NCBI GenBank assembly: GCA_947462725.1
Contig: CANHPZ010000011.1
Span: 1 to 36,689, forward strand
From: Flavobacteriales bacterium
GTDB taxonomy: Bacteria > Bacteroidota > Bacteroidia > Flavobacteriales_D > Sanyastnellaceae
Length of the DNA stretch: 36,689 nucleotides
Reading direction: 5' to 3'
Part shown: piece by piece, positions 1 through 8,337 of the stretch
Layout of the letters: the number at the start of each line of letters is the position of its first letter
How positions within the stretch are numbered: position 1 is the stretch's first letter
The notes under the pieces: model-generated
Database searches by the model: none
Seen by the model: only the letters and a program-made list of their open reading frames with translations
Told to the model about the DNA's origin: nothing
Position numbers and translations under genes: made by a program

Positions 1-1262
1 AGCTCGATGAAGCAATTGCGGCCTTCCAAGCTTTTCTGGCGCAAGAAAAACCAAGCACTTACGAATACGAATTGGCCGTGCAGTATCGCGACCAATGTTT
101 GTATGCCAAAGAGATGATGAAAAAGCCTGTACAGGTGACGATAGAAAACATGGGCAACCTCATCAATTCCCGCTACGACGACTATACGCCGAGTATTTCC
201 GCCGATGGTAAATTGCTCGTGTTTACTGCGCGTCGCAACGACACCAAAGGTGGCCGCATGGATGAACAAGGCGACTACAAATATTTCGAAGACATTTACT
301 ACAGCGAGTATGACGAAGCCACAAGCAGCTGGTCGCAAAGCACAGCGGTTGAAGGCGATTTAAATACCGAAACTTACGATGCGGTGCTTAGCATTTTCCC
401 ATCGGGCAGTGGCATGTATGTTTACAAAAACACAGTGTCGAGCACGGGCGACATCTATTACAGCGAGTATCGCCCTAGCACGAAAGAATGGACAGCTGCT
501 CAAAAAATGCCTCGCCCCATCAACACATCGTACTTCGAAGGATCCATATCCATGACCGCCGATGGCAACACGGTTTACTTCGTGAGTGAACGCCCAGAAG
601 GCGAAGGCCAGGGCGACATTTACGTTTCCACCAAAAAAGGTGAACACTGGTCGAATCCGAAAAACTTGGGTGAAGTTGTGAATACCGATCTCGATGAAAA
701 ATTCGTGTTCATTCATCCGAATGGCAAGACACTTTTCTTCGCGAGCAACGGACATCAAACGATGGGCAGCTACGACATTTTCAAAACTGAATTCGTGAAC
801 GGTGCTTGGAGCGTACCGATGAATCTGGGATACCCAATCAACACCGTGAATGAAGAGTCTACATTCTCGTTGACCAAAGACAACAAGTCGCTCATGATTG
901 CCGCGGAGTATGAGGACAGCTTTGGTGAGCGCGACATCTACCGCATCGATGTAAGCAAGTACGACATGCTTTCTGAAGGATATGATGCGCGAACGGCCGG
1001 ACAAATACTCGTAACGTGCACCAATGTTGCAGGTGAACCCGTGAAGAAGGCTACTGTTGAAGCGCGCTATACATCTACCGGTAAGGCTATTATTTCAGTA
1101 CAAACCGACGAAATCGGTCGTGCAAAGTTGAATCTTCCAGGCAATGCGTCATATACTATTGTTGTGACCTTGGATGATTTCAAATCAGAAAAAACGATTG
1201 ACCTTCAACTCAAGCAACAAGGTGAAACCGTCATCAAACACGATGTGGTGATTACCGAATAA
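1..1262 (+). CDS. PorE-like TPR/PD40/CRD envelope protein, 5'-truncated by the window edge
   Basis: The reading frame is open from base 3, so the N-terminus lies outside the window and the TTG at 72 is not a real start. The first visible residues look like the end of a TPR helix pair. They are followed by PD40/WD40-like propeller blades, each with a polar turn then an ADGK/PNGK-type turn and a hydrophobic strand (near bases 165-230, 530-590, 690-745 and 845-905). The last ~85 residues form a carboxypeptidase-regulatory-like (CRD) beta-sandwich beginning near AGQILVTC. TPR, propeller and CRD in this order is the architecture of PorE, a type IX secretion protein that normally also carries a C-terminal OmpA peptidoglycan-binding domain. 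Here translation stops straight after the CRD, so that domain is absent. A role in the envelope or T9SS is inference. The stop codon abuts the stop of the convergent beta-mannosidase gene with no spacer. Confidence 0.75.
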   Translation, partial: LDEAIAAFQAFLAQEKPSTYEYELAVQYRDQCLYAKEMMKKPVQVTIENMGNLINSRYDDYTPSISADGKLLVFTARRNDTKGGRMDEQGDYKYFEDIYYSEYDEATSSWSQSTAVEGDLNTETYDAVLSIFPSGSGMYVYKNTVSSTGDIYYSEYRPSTKEWTAAQKMPRPINTSYFEGSISMTADGNTVYFVSERPEGEGQGDIYVSTKKGEHWSNPKNLGEVVNTDLDEKFVFIHPNGKTLFFASNGHQTMGSYDIFKTEFVNGAWSVPMNLGYPINTVNEESTFSLTKDNKSLMIAAEYEDSFGERDIYRIDVSKYDMLSEGYDARTAGQILVTCTNVAGEPVKKATVEARYTSTGKAIISVQTDEIGRAKLNLPGNASYTIVVTLDDFKSEKTIDLQLKQQGETVIKHDVVITE

Positions 1263-3731
1263 TTAGTACGCCGCTTTAAATAGAATTGTAGAACTGTCGG
1301 TGGTGTTGCGCGTTTTCGGATCGAATGATTTATAGTTGACTCGATATGGAATTATAGCCTTACTGCTCTTTGCAATCAACTTTTGAATGCGCTTGTACTG
1401 CGGATTTGCCTGTCCGGGATAACTGATGCGAGCTTCAATGATTAAATTCTCCGGTGAGTCGATTCCCAAATCTTCCAGCGCGATGCTGTGCACTTGCATA
1501 GCGCCATAACCAATGCGACAACCCAATACTGGCGATTGATACAGTGCTTCATTTGTACTTCGTATCTGTGGATTGGGTTCTCCCTTAAACGTGCTTCCAT
1601 CGTAAATCGCGTAATCCAACTGCATCGAATCGGAATCAATACGCGTATCAGAAATCCACCAAATCTGCAACTCATCACCATCCATAGTGGTTGAAATTAA
1701 TTGCGGAGCGTATACAGTCTTCACATAGTCATACATCAATTTGGGTGCACCCTTGTAGTCGATGCTGCTCCAGCTAAATGAAGGCCATACATCGTTGAGT
1801 TGCCAGTACATGGTACCCATACAACGAGGCATCGCTCTGCGTTGCGCTTCAATGCCCATAGCCATGCCTTCCGCTTGCACAGCCTGTGTCATCATTCCAT
1901 ACAACTCGACTTCATCCCGACTCACAGGCGGATACCAATTGTTCATGTATTGATCCATCAATGCAAAACCGCGACTGTGTTTTTGATGTTGCACAATGCC
2001 TTCATCGGAAATACTCACTTCCTCTTCCTCCAACATTTCCTCAATGACTTCTTGAGAGGGATAACTCTGCATTCCGAACTCACTCATGAAGCGAGGAACC
2101 TTGGTTTGCAGTACTTCGAATGGTTCGCCATCGTGCCACAGTCCCCAATAATGCGAATCACCTTCATTGATACTGCGAGCGTCGCCTCGGCCCCAGCGCG
2201 GCGAACTTTCCCAATACCGCGTTGTGGTATTTTGCGACACTGCTTCGGGAAGAATTTTCTTGAATAAGCGGTCGTAAGCTTGCTGTACGCTATCAACTTG
2301 CGGCTGCGTCAAACCCGCCTTCCACCCCCATCGCTCCCAGCCTTCCGCATTCTCATTGTTACCACACCAGAGCGCTATGCAAGGATGATTTCGCAACCGC
2401 TGTGTTTGCTCAACAGCCTCTGATTTCACATTGTCTAAAAACGTTTGATTGCCCGGATACATGCTGCAGGCATACATGAAGTCCTGCCATATCATGATGC
2501 CATACTGATCGCACAAATCATAAAACACCTCCTCTTCATACAGGCCACCACCCCATACACGCAGCATGTTGATGCCGGCGTCCTTGCATTGCCAAATCAG
2601 TTTTAAGTAATCGTCGTATGTGGCTTCACCCGGAAAGTAGCGGATTGGAATGTAGTTGGCGCCCTTCACAAACACAGGCTGTCCGTTGAGTTGAAAATAG
2701 AATGATTCACCGATGGAATCGCGCTCAGTGATCAAACGCAAATCACGCAATCCAATCAACTCTTCTGTGTGTTGGATAACCTTGCCATTTTTCAACACTT
2801 CGATTTCGAAAGCATACAAATTGGATCGACCCTGACCATTGCACCACCACAATTGTGGTGTATGAATGCGGATGGGAAAAAACACATCATTGCTGCCTTC
2901 GACTGCAAAGAACTCTTCCGACCATGTGCCACCTGATGTTTTACCTTTCACACGCACTACCAACGTGTCGCTCTTAGCAGCAATGACATGCGCCTTAAAT
3001 TGCATTTCCGCGAGTTGCTCGTTAACTTCTGATTGCTTGAAGTAATAATCAGCCAAGCGTGCTTCATCACTTGCCACCCACTCTATGTGGCGCGTGATTC
3101 CACACGTGATGAGCTTCGGCCCCCAATCCCATCCAAAATGAAATTGCGGCTTGCGCACGACCGAGCGCAGTGAATCTCCCGGAAGTGGATAGGGCACCGC
3201 GACCAGTAATTCCTGTGCTCGTTTTACAGCAGATGTAAACGTGATGCGCAATACGTTGCCACTCTTAATCAGATGTGGCTTCACTTCAACAACCCATGAC
3301 CGATGCGCATTGTCGGACTCCAAAATATTCACGCCATTCAACTCTACCCGCGCGTATGTATCCAAGCCATGAAACTTCCACTGTATTACTGTTTTGTTGA
3401 AAATGGAATCAGGCACATCAAAAGGCAAAGTCTCGTATTGCCAGTCGCGCTCACCTACCCACTGACAATCATTTTCATTGGTGCCGTAAAATGGATGATC
3501 GATGCGCCCGGCGCGAATCAAATCGGTATGCACGCAACCGGGCACACGCGCTTCGATCCAACTGCCATTGCGCGACATACGATGTTCAAATTCACGCACG
3601 CGCCACTGTGCATCCAACGTTGTGACATGTTGCAACGGATTTGATGCTTCAGCTTGTATAACAACTGCCTTCTGAGAAACGGCAGAAGACACGATGAAGA
3701 TGAGCAGGAAGATGGTTAACAGATAACGCAT
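1263..3731 (-). CDS. Exported beta-mannosidase, glycoside hydrolase family 2
   Basis: This is a retaining exo-beta-mannosidase of family GH2, which releases terminal beta-D-mannose. The frame is open to 3761, but the ATG at 3731 begins a clean signal peptide (MRYLLTIFLLIFIVSSAVS, then Q), so I chose it; the product is 822 aa, a normal family length. Numbered from that Met, the N-terminal sandwich domains cover about 35-330, the TIM barrel starts near 340, the acid/base is Glu460 in the WCGNNEN motif and the nucleophile is Glu551 in MSEFGMQS. Both are intact. There is no T9SS C-terminal sorting domain, so a periplasmic or lipid-anchored location is likelier than T9SS secretion. The gene starts 34 bases after the GT2 gene on the same strand and is probably the last cistron of the polysaccharide operon, which suggests trimming or recycling of a mannose-containing glycan. 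Confidence 0.93.
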   Translation of the reverse strand: MRYLLTIFLLIFIVSSAVSQKAVVIQAEASNPLQHVTTLDAQWRVREFEHRMSRNGSWIEARVPGCVHTDLIRAGRIDHPFYGTNENDCQWVGERDWQYETLPFDVPDSIFNKTVIQWKFHGLDTYARVELNGVNILESDNAHRSWVVEVKPHLIKSGNVLRITFTSAVKRAQELLVAVPYPLPGDSLRSVVRKPQFHFGWDWGPKLITCGITRHIEWVASDEARLADYYFKQSEVNEQLAEMQFKAHVIAAKSDTLVVRVKGKTSGGTWSEEFFAVEGSNDVFFPIRIHTPQLWWCNGQGRSNLYAFEIEVLKNGKVIQHTEELIGLRDLRLITERDSIGESFYFQLNGQPVFVKGANYIPIRYFPGEATYDDYLKLIWQCKDAGINMLRVWGGGLYEEEVFYDLCDQYGIMIWQDFMYACSMYPGNQTFLDNVKSEAVEQTQRLRNHPCIALWCGNNENAEGWERWGWKAGLTQPQVDSVQQAYDRLFKKILPEAVSQNTTTRYWESSPRWGRGDARSINEGDSHYWGLWHDGEPFEVLQTKVPRFMSEFGMQSYPSQEVIEEMLEEEEVSISDEGIVQHQKHSRGFALMDQYMNNWYPPVSRDEVELYGMMTQAVQAEGMAMGIEAQRRAMPRCMGTMYWQLNDVWPSFSWSSIDYKGAPKLMYDYVKTVYAPQLISTTMDGDELQIWWISDTRIDSDSMQLDYAIYDGSTFKGEPNPQIRSTNEALYQSPVLGCRIGYGAMQVHSIALEDLGIDSPENLIIEARISYPGQANPQYKRIQKLIAKSSKAIIPYRVNYKSFDPKTRNTTDSSTILFKAAY

Positions 3732-3765
3732 AGCGCAAGTATAGCGCACAAAAATCAACAACTCA

Positions 3766-4782
3766 CTAACGCGTTAGCGCTGCACTGCTGTTGCTCGGTT
3801 TGCGTGAAAGCACATAGAAATGCAATATCCCATTCAGATATCCCAACCCATACGACGCATGCAGAATGCAATAGCACCAAAGCAATTTTAGCATCAGCTT
3901 AAAATGAAAACGACTCGATCTGTAAGCCACCCATTTCGCAATTCCCAAATACAGCGTAACCAACCCAATGTATGCGTAACCGAGATAAGGATGAATGAAA
4001 AATCCGACCCAACCGAGCAGCACAAACAACATCCAAAGCGGAGGCGCGAGTTGGCGCAGGCTCGTTATAGCGCGGTGCTTTTTATTCACGAACACTTTCC
4101 AGTAGCCGTATTGAAAATACTGCTTGTAGAGTTTTGTGAATGATCCGCGAACGAAATAATTCGAACGTATCGAGGGCTCGAGATAAATCTTGAAACCGTG
4201 TTGCAATACTCGATAGTTGAACTCATCGTCTTGATTGCGGATGAGTTCTTCATCAAATAATCCGCATTGCTCGAACACCTCGCGGCGATATGCACCAAAG
4301 GCAACGGTATCGACATATCCCGATTTTCCTCCCGTGCGGAAATACGCATTGCCCACTCCAAAAGGAGAGGCCATGGCCATTGAGATTACTTGTGAAAGCT
4401 CGTTTTCATGAACGTTAGTGATGATGCCACCTGAGCAACCCACTTCGGGATGCTCGCGCAAAACTCGCAAATTTTCAGCGATGAAATCTTGCTCCACTTC
4501 GGCATGCGCTCCGAGAATTATTCCAACGTCATAATCCATTGTGCGCAAACCCAAGTTGAGTGCGAAAGGTGTTGTGCGTTGCACATTATCTACCAACTGA
4601 ACAGCTGCATGCCCTGCCGCATAGCGAGCAACAATATCTCGTGTGCCGTCATCGCTCATGCCGTCAACGACAGCAATTGCGAGATTAATATCGCTGAGAT
4701 TCGATTGCAGCAATGAATCGATGCATCTTCCGATGTATGCAGATTCGTTGCGACACGGTATGACCACTTTTACTCGCTGCAT
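3766..4782 (-). CDS. Membrane-anchored family 2 glycosyltransferase (ExoA-like)
   Basis: The N-terminal GT-A domain (about residues 3-230) opens with VVIPCRNESAYIGRCIDSLL and contains the nucleotide-binding VDGMSDDGT strand and the downstream QDDEFNYRV acceptor-side motif. Hydrophobic segments near residues 245-315 anchor the protein in the inner membrane. It resembles the succinoglycan ExoA group. In that group the metal-binding motif usually reads DAH; here the equivalent stretch is GAHAE, so the first Asp is replaced by Gly. The start is the ATG at 4782, which shares one base with the TGA of the upstream GT4 gene (TGATG), a sign of translational coupling; the TTG one codon earlier is less likely. 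It would add a sugar to a lipid-linked repeat unit. Donor and acceptor cannot be read from the sequence. Confidence 0.88.
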   Translation of the reverse strand: MQRVKVVIPCRNESAYIGRCIDSLLQSNLSDINLAIAVVDGMSDDGTRDIVARYAAGHAAVQLVDNVQRTTPFALNLGLRTMDYDVGIILGAHAEVEQDFIAENLRVLREHPEVGCSGGIITNVHENELSQVISMAMASPFGVGNAYFRTGGKSGYVDTVAFGAYRREVFEQCGLFDEELIRNQDDEFNYRVLQHGFKIYLEPSIRSNYFVRGSFTKLYKQYFQYGYWKVFVNKKHRAITSLRQLAPPLWMLFVLLGWVGFFIHPYLGYAYIGLVTLYLGIAKWVAYRSSRFHFKLMLKLLWCYCILHASYGLGYLNGILHFYVLSRKPSNSSAALTR

Positions 4783-5903
4783 CAATTCGCAATTCGGTGA
4801 TAGAATGAAATCAGTTTCGATGCTTCCGCTTCCCAGTTGAACTTCGACTTCACGTATGCTCTTCCCCGCTCGCCCATAGCTTCTGCGGCATGCGCATCGG
4901 AAAGCAATTCATTGGCTATGCGCGCAATCATGTGCACGTCCATCGGATCCACACAAATGCCGGTATGCTCATCCACTACCATCGATCGCCAGAGGGGAAA
5001 ATCAGAGGCCAATACAGGCAATCCCGCGCCCATGTATTCAAACATCTTGATGGGGTAGGAATCCATATAGCTGAGCGTAGGGTGCAATGTCACCATTCCC
5101 AAAGCGGATTCGCTTAAGAGCTTGGCTATCTCTGCGCGGCCTACCACTCCATGATAATCGACCTTGCTCCATCCGGGCAGTTGTGTGCAAAGCTGCTTCA
5201 AAGAATCATCTTCAAACCTTCCGGCCAAGTGCAAGCGTCCATCGATGTGCTCGAGTGCATGCAGCAATTCTATAATACCTCGCTTGCGCGAAATGAGACC
5301 GATGTAGATGAGTCTGCGCGATGTATAATTCGGCTGCACATCCCAATTGAACTCGCGGAGCAGCGGCGCGTTGAAGATGCACTCCACTTGATTGTTCACC
5401 TGTAAAAAACGATCGCGAATCAAAGGTGTAGCAGCAACAATTGCTGTCGCCTTGCGTGCAGCAGAGCTTTCCCAGGTTTCAACCAAACGCGATAAAATGC
5501 CGCGAAACAACGCGGGTATCCATTGCTTGGTCATGATTTGACGAGGTAAATCCTCGTGCACATCGTAAATGATTTTCTTACCTCGTTCAACAAACAACGG
5601 CACAAATCGCAGCAATTCAGGATCGTGAAAATGATACACATCGGCATCCAAATCCAGAGCTCTTTCTGCTACCTGACGAGCGAAATTAGTCGCTCTGCTG
5701 ATGCGTCCTCGAAAGGCATTCGCCATGGATACGACCTTCACGCCATATTCACTGAATTCATCATTGTTCTCGCCCACAGCGATGAGCGTAACATCCATTC
5801 CCGATTGCGCCAAGGAAACACATTCCTTGTGAAAAATGCGAATGTCGGCCCATGGATGAACCGACGAGAAATGACATACGCGTATGGCAGTTGATGAACT
5901 CAT
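4782..5903 (-). CDS. Family 4 glycosyltransferase
   Basis: This is a 373-aa GT-B fold enzyme of the GT4 type. The N-terminal Rossmann domain begins with CHFSSVHPWADIRIFHKECVSL, and the C-terminal nucleotide-sugar domain begins near LIYIGLISRKRGI. The GT4 signature is present in the degenerate form D-x7-E within SYPIKMFEYMGAGLPVLAS, where the first acidic residue is Asp. No membrane segment is visible, so it probably acts at the cytoplasmic face. The start ATG overlaps the TGA of the preceding GT4 gene by four bases (ATGA, 5900-5903), and its own stop overlaps the next gene by one base. It is therefore an internal cistron of the polysaccharide operon. Substrate is unknown. Confidence 0.88.
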   Translation of the reverse strand: MSSSTAIRVCHFSSVHPWADIRIFHKECVSLAQSGMDVTLIAVGENNDEFSEYGVKVVSMANAFRGRISRATNFARQVAERALDLDADVYHFHDPELLRFVPLFVERGKKIIYDVHEDLPRQIMTKQWIPALFRGILSRLVETWESSAARKATAIVAATPLIRDRFLQVNNQVECIFNAPLLREFNWDVQPNYTSRRLIYIGLISRKRGIIELLHALEHIDGRLHLAGRFEDDSLKQLCTQLPGWSKVDYHGVVGRAEIAKLLSESALGMVTLHPTLSYMDSYPIKMFEYMGAGLPVLASDFPLWRSMVVDEHTGICVDPMDVHMIARIANELLSDAHAAEAMGERGRAYVKSKFNWEAEASKLISFYHRIAN

Positions 5904-7036
5904 GACTCTGATATCACACGCGAATATAGTTCGGTGAGTTGGCGAGCAACGGCCTGATAGCTAAAACGCGCTTCACACACAGCGCGCACAGCATCAGGGT
6001 TGTGCTGTAATCGATTCTGAAACGCGCGAAACATGGCGGCGCTATATGCAGCTACTTCACCTTTCGCAATTTCGCCGCACAAACGCACTGTGTCCTCAGG
6101 GCCTCCGCATGGTGTAGCAATCACATGAAGACCGCACGCCATAGCTTCAATGGCCACAACACCAAACGTTTCGTGATTGCTGCTGATTAAAAAAACGGAA
6201 GCCTGTTGCATGCGCTTGACGATCTCTTCACGATTCAATTGACCGAGAAAGCGAACCTTCGCATAAATTCCAAGTTGTTGGACATGTGTCTTGCATGTGG
6301 CGAGTTGCTCACCATCACCGGCCAGCCACAACTGAGCTCCCGGCATCTGATCGCACACGGCATGAAACGCATCAATTTGCAAGCGTTGATTTTTATTGCT
6401 CGTAAAATTTCCTGCTGAAAGAAATATAAAATCCGATGATGGGGCTGCTGGCTTGAACACTTCTGTATTCACTGCATTCGGAATAACCTGAAACGGAACC
6501 TTGGATTTTGACTCAAGTGCCTTTCGAAATGCTTCGCTTACAGCTATGCGCTCATCCGCCTGCTGAAAAAACTGCAATGCAAAACGCAATCGCTTTGCAT
6601 CGAGCGTATGCGCCATAAAACGTGAATTGTGTTCGGTCACTACTACTGGCAGTTGGTATTTTTTGCTAATACGCATGGCCAATTTTCCGGAATGAAATCC
6701 ATGTACATGCAACACATCCGGTTGTCCATGCGTTTGCACATAACGCAGCATCATGGTATTGCCCGAATGTGCGTTGCGCCAGATCGGATAACTATAGACT
6801 TTTGGCCATTGTGCATAGCACAACCCACTGACATGCACACCGTGTTCGTGCTGTTCATATGCACCCAAACCACGCATGCCAATTTGTTTGATGTCATTCC
6901 AAGAAATTGGAATCAATGCAAGCACTCCCACCTGATGTCCGGCTTGCGCCAAGGCCTCGGCCTGATCGCTCACGAACACACCCATAGCCTTGCGAAAAGG
7001 ATTGGGATAACTATCGGTGATAATCAGCACATGCAT
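5900..7036 (-). CDS. Family 4 glycosyltransferase
   Basis: This is a GT-B glycosyltransferase of family GT4, 378 aa from the ATG at 7036. That start gives the standard opening MHVLIITDSYPNPFRKAMGVFV and lies two bases after the stop of the polymerase gene. The open frame continues upstream to 7099, but that stretch overlaps the polymerase coding region and is not typical of the family. The donor-site motif HETFGVVAIEAMACGLHVI holds an intact E-x7-E pair, and NQRLQIDAFHAV plus WLAGDGEQ mark the start of the C-terminal domain. No transmembrane segment is seen. Its place between the polymerase and a second GT4 gene argues for a sugar-adding step in repeat-unit assembly. The sugar specificity is unknown. 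Confidence 0.9.
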   Translation of the reverse strand: MHVLIITDSYPNPFRKAMGVFVSDQAEALAQAGHQVGVLALIPISWNDIKQIGMRGLGAYEQHEHGVHVSGLCYAQWPKVYSYPIWRNAHSGNTMMLRYVQTHGQPDVLHVHGFHSGKLAMRISKKYQLPVVVTEHNSRFMAHTLDAKRLRFALQFFQQADERIAVSEAFRKALESKSKVPFQVIPNAVNTEVFKPAAPSSDFIFLSAGNFTSNKNQRLQIDAFHAVCDQMPGAQLWLAGDGEQLATCKTHVQQLGIYAKVRFLGQLNREEIVKRMQQASVFLISSNHETFGVVAIEAMACGLHVIATPCGGPEDTVRLCGEIAKGEVAAYSAAMFRAFQNRLQHNPDAVRAVCEARFSYQAVARQLTELYSRVISES

Positions 7037-7038
7037 AG

Positions 7039-8337
7039 TCAGGATGCTTTCTGTTTTTGATCGAATAGCACAAACATCGGCAATGCCAGCATCACCCAAC
7101 TCACCGGTGACGCGAGGAAAGAGCTATTTGCCATTTGCAAAAGCGCGAGTGCAATCGTGTAACACCACGACCAAGGTGCTGCAGAAGTGCCATAAAGGAT
7201 TAGTATGAGATATCCGTACAACAGCGCAATCAAAGTAAGAATCAAAACGCCATATTGAGCTCCAATTTCTATGACACCTGAATGAGCGTTGGTCATGCCG
7301 CCAGCTTCTGCGCTGCACTTGCCATCGCTCACAAATGAAGCAAACTGGCCTGCGCCTATTCCAAGACCACTCGAAGATTTCACTGCTTCAGTTCCGCATA
7401 CAAACATCGCCATGCGCGAAGCTGATGATTGCGCTTTGATTGCTTTGGCTGCGCCCATTTCACGCTCATGCGCCAAAGCCAATTCGCGCGTGTTCTTCCA
7501 TTCAATACTCGAATACAAAGCCATTAGCAACAGCAAACCACCCGCGATGGCGATGCGGTAACGGCTCCATAACAACGACAACTGATTTCGCTCGCTCAGC
7601 AATGCGTATATCGTAATCACTACCCAAGCGATGAATGCAATTTTGCTCGACGTCATAAACAACAGCAAAGACGCTACTGCAAACACGCCGATGAAAAATT
7701 CGCGACGTATCGAGCGGCGGAAGTAAACCATGAGCAACAAATGAATGCACAAGTAGAATGCAAAGTGATTGGGATTGCCAAACATGCCCACCGGAGATAA
7801 TCGCACAAAATGCTCTGATGAATATTGAATGAGGTCATTTGCATGTGAGCTCTGAGGTTGAATGGAAGTGAGCATCTGCACAATACCGAGAATCAGATTC
7901 ACGGCCAATCCTGCCATGGATCCGTGCAACAACTCCTTGCTTCTGCCACAGGCAAGCAGGTGATGAATGGATAGCAAGGTGCACGCACCCATAAAGAGAA
8001 AGAAAACATCCTTCTGCCATGCGTGGTAATCGGTAATGGTAGCAATCGGAATCAGCGCCCAAAGCAGCCAAAAAGCCATGACAGTAAAAAGTGCAGTTAT
8101 CCAACTCGAAGCAAATGCTCGAACAGATAGTAGATCCAAGATTCCCAAAAATGCAATCAACAGCACAGCCCATCGAAAGAGATAGAATGTAGCACCTCCG
8201 ATATTTACCGGCAACAAGTCGGAGCCGCCTGCAAATGACAGCGCGAGTAACCATGCCAACACGGAAGTGATTCTACCATGGCGAGTGATGCGCAACAGCC
8301 CAGTGCTTGCTTCTTGAGGTATAGAGGTTGTCGCCAT
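7039..8337 (-). CDS. Wzy / O-antigen-ligase-like polysaccharide polymerase
   Basis: This is a 432-aa integral membrane protein with about ten hydrophobic segments. A long soluble loop at roughly residues 285-350 sits between membrane helices and contains SSGLGIGAGQFASF and NAHSGVIEIGAQYGVL, the pattern of the Wzy_C/O-antigen-ligase family, where the loop faces the periplasm and holds the conserved Arg and His residues. Members either polymerise lipid-linked repeat units or ligate finished glycans to an acceptor, and sequence alone does not separate the two. The start ATG shares one base with the stop of the flippase gene (TAATG at 8335-8339), so the two are translationally coupled, which supports a Wzx/Wzy pair. 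Confidence 0.85.
   Translation of the reverse strand: MATTSIPQEASTGLLRITRHGRITSVLAWLLALSFAGGSDLLPVNIGGATFYLFRWAVLLIAFLGILDLLSVRAFASSWITALFTVMAFWLLWALIPIATITDYHAWQKDVFFLFMGACTLLSIHHLLACGRSKELLHGSMAGLAVNLILGIVQMLTSIQPQSSHANDLIQYSSEHFVRLSPVGMFGNPNHFAFYLCIHLLLMVYFRRSIRREFFIGVFAVASLLLFMTSSKIAFIAWVVITIYALLSERNQLSLLWSRYRIAIAGGLLLLMALYSSIEWKNTRELALAHEREMGAAKAIKAQSSASRMAMFVCGTEAVKSSSGLGIGAGQFASFVSDGKCSAEAGGMTNAHSGVIEIGAQYGVLILTLIALLYGYLILILYGTSAAPWSWCYTIALALLQMANSSFLASPVSWVMLALPMFVLFDQKQKAS

Noticed and set aside
360-1004. 214-codon open frame antisense to the PorE-like gene
   Set aside because: It lies wholly opposite a gene with clear PD40 repeats and has no recognisable domain.
1800-2267. 155-codon frame antisense to the beta-mannosidase gene
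   Set aside because: Shadow of a GH2 gene with intact catalytic motifs; its His- and Cys-rich composition is typical of a wrong frame.
7835-8254. 139-codon frame on the same strand as the polymerase gene but out of frame
   Set aside because: The polymerase frame has coherent membrane segments and coupled ends; this frame is Cys/His-rich noise.
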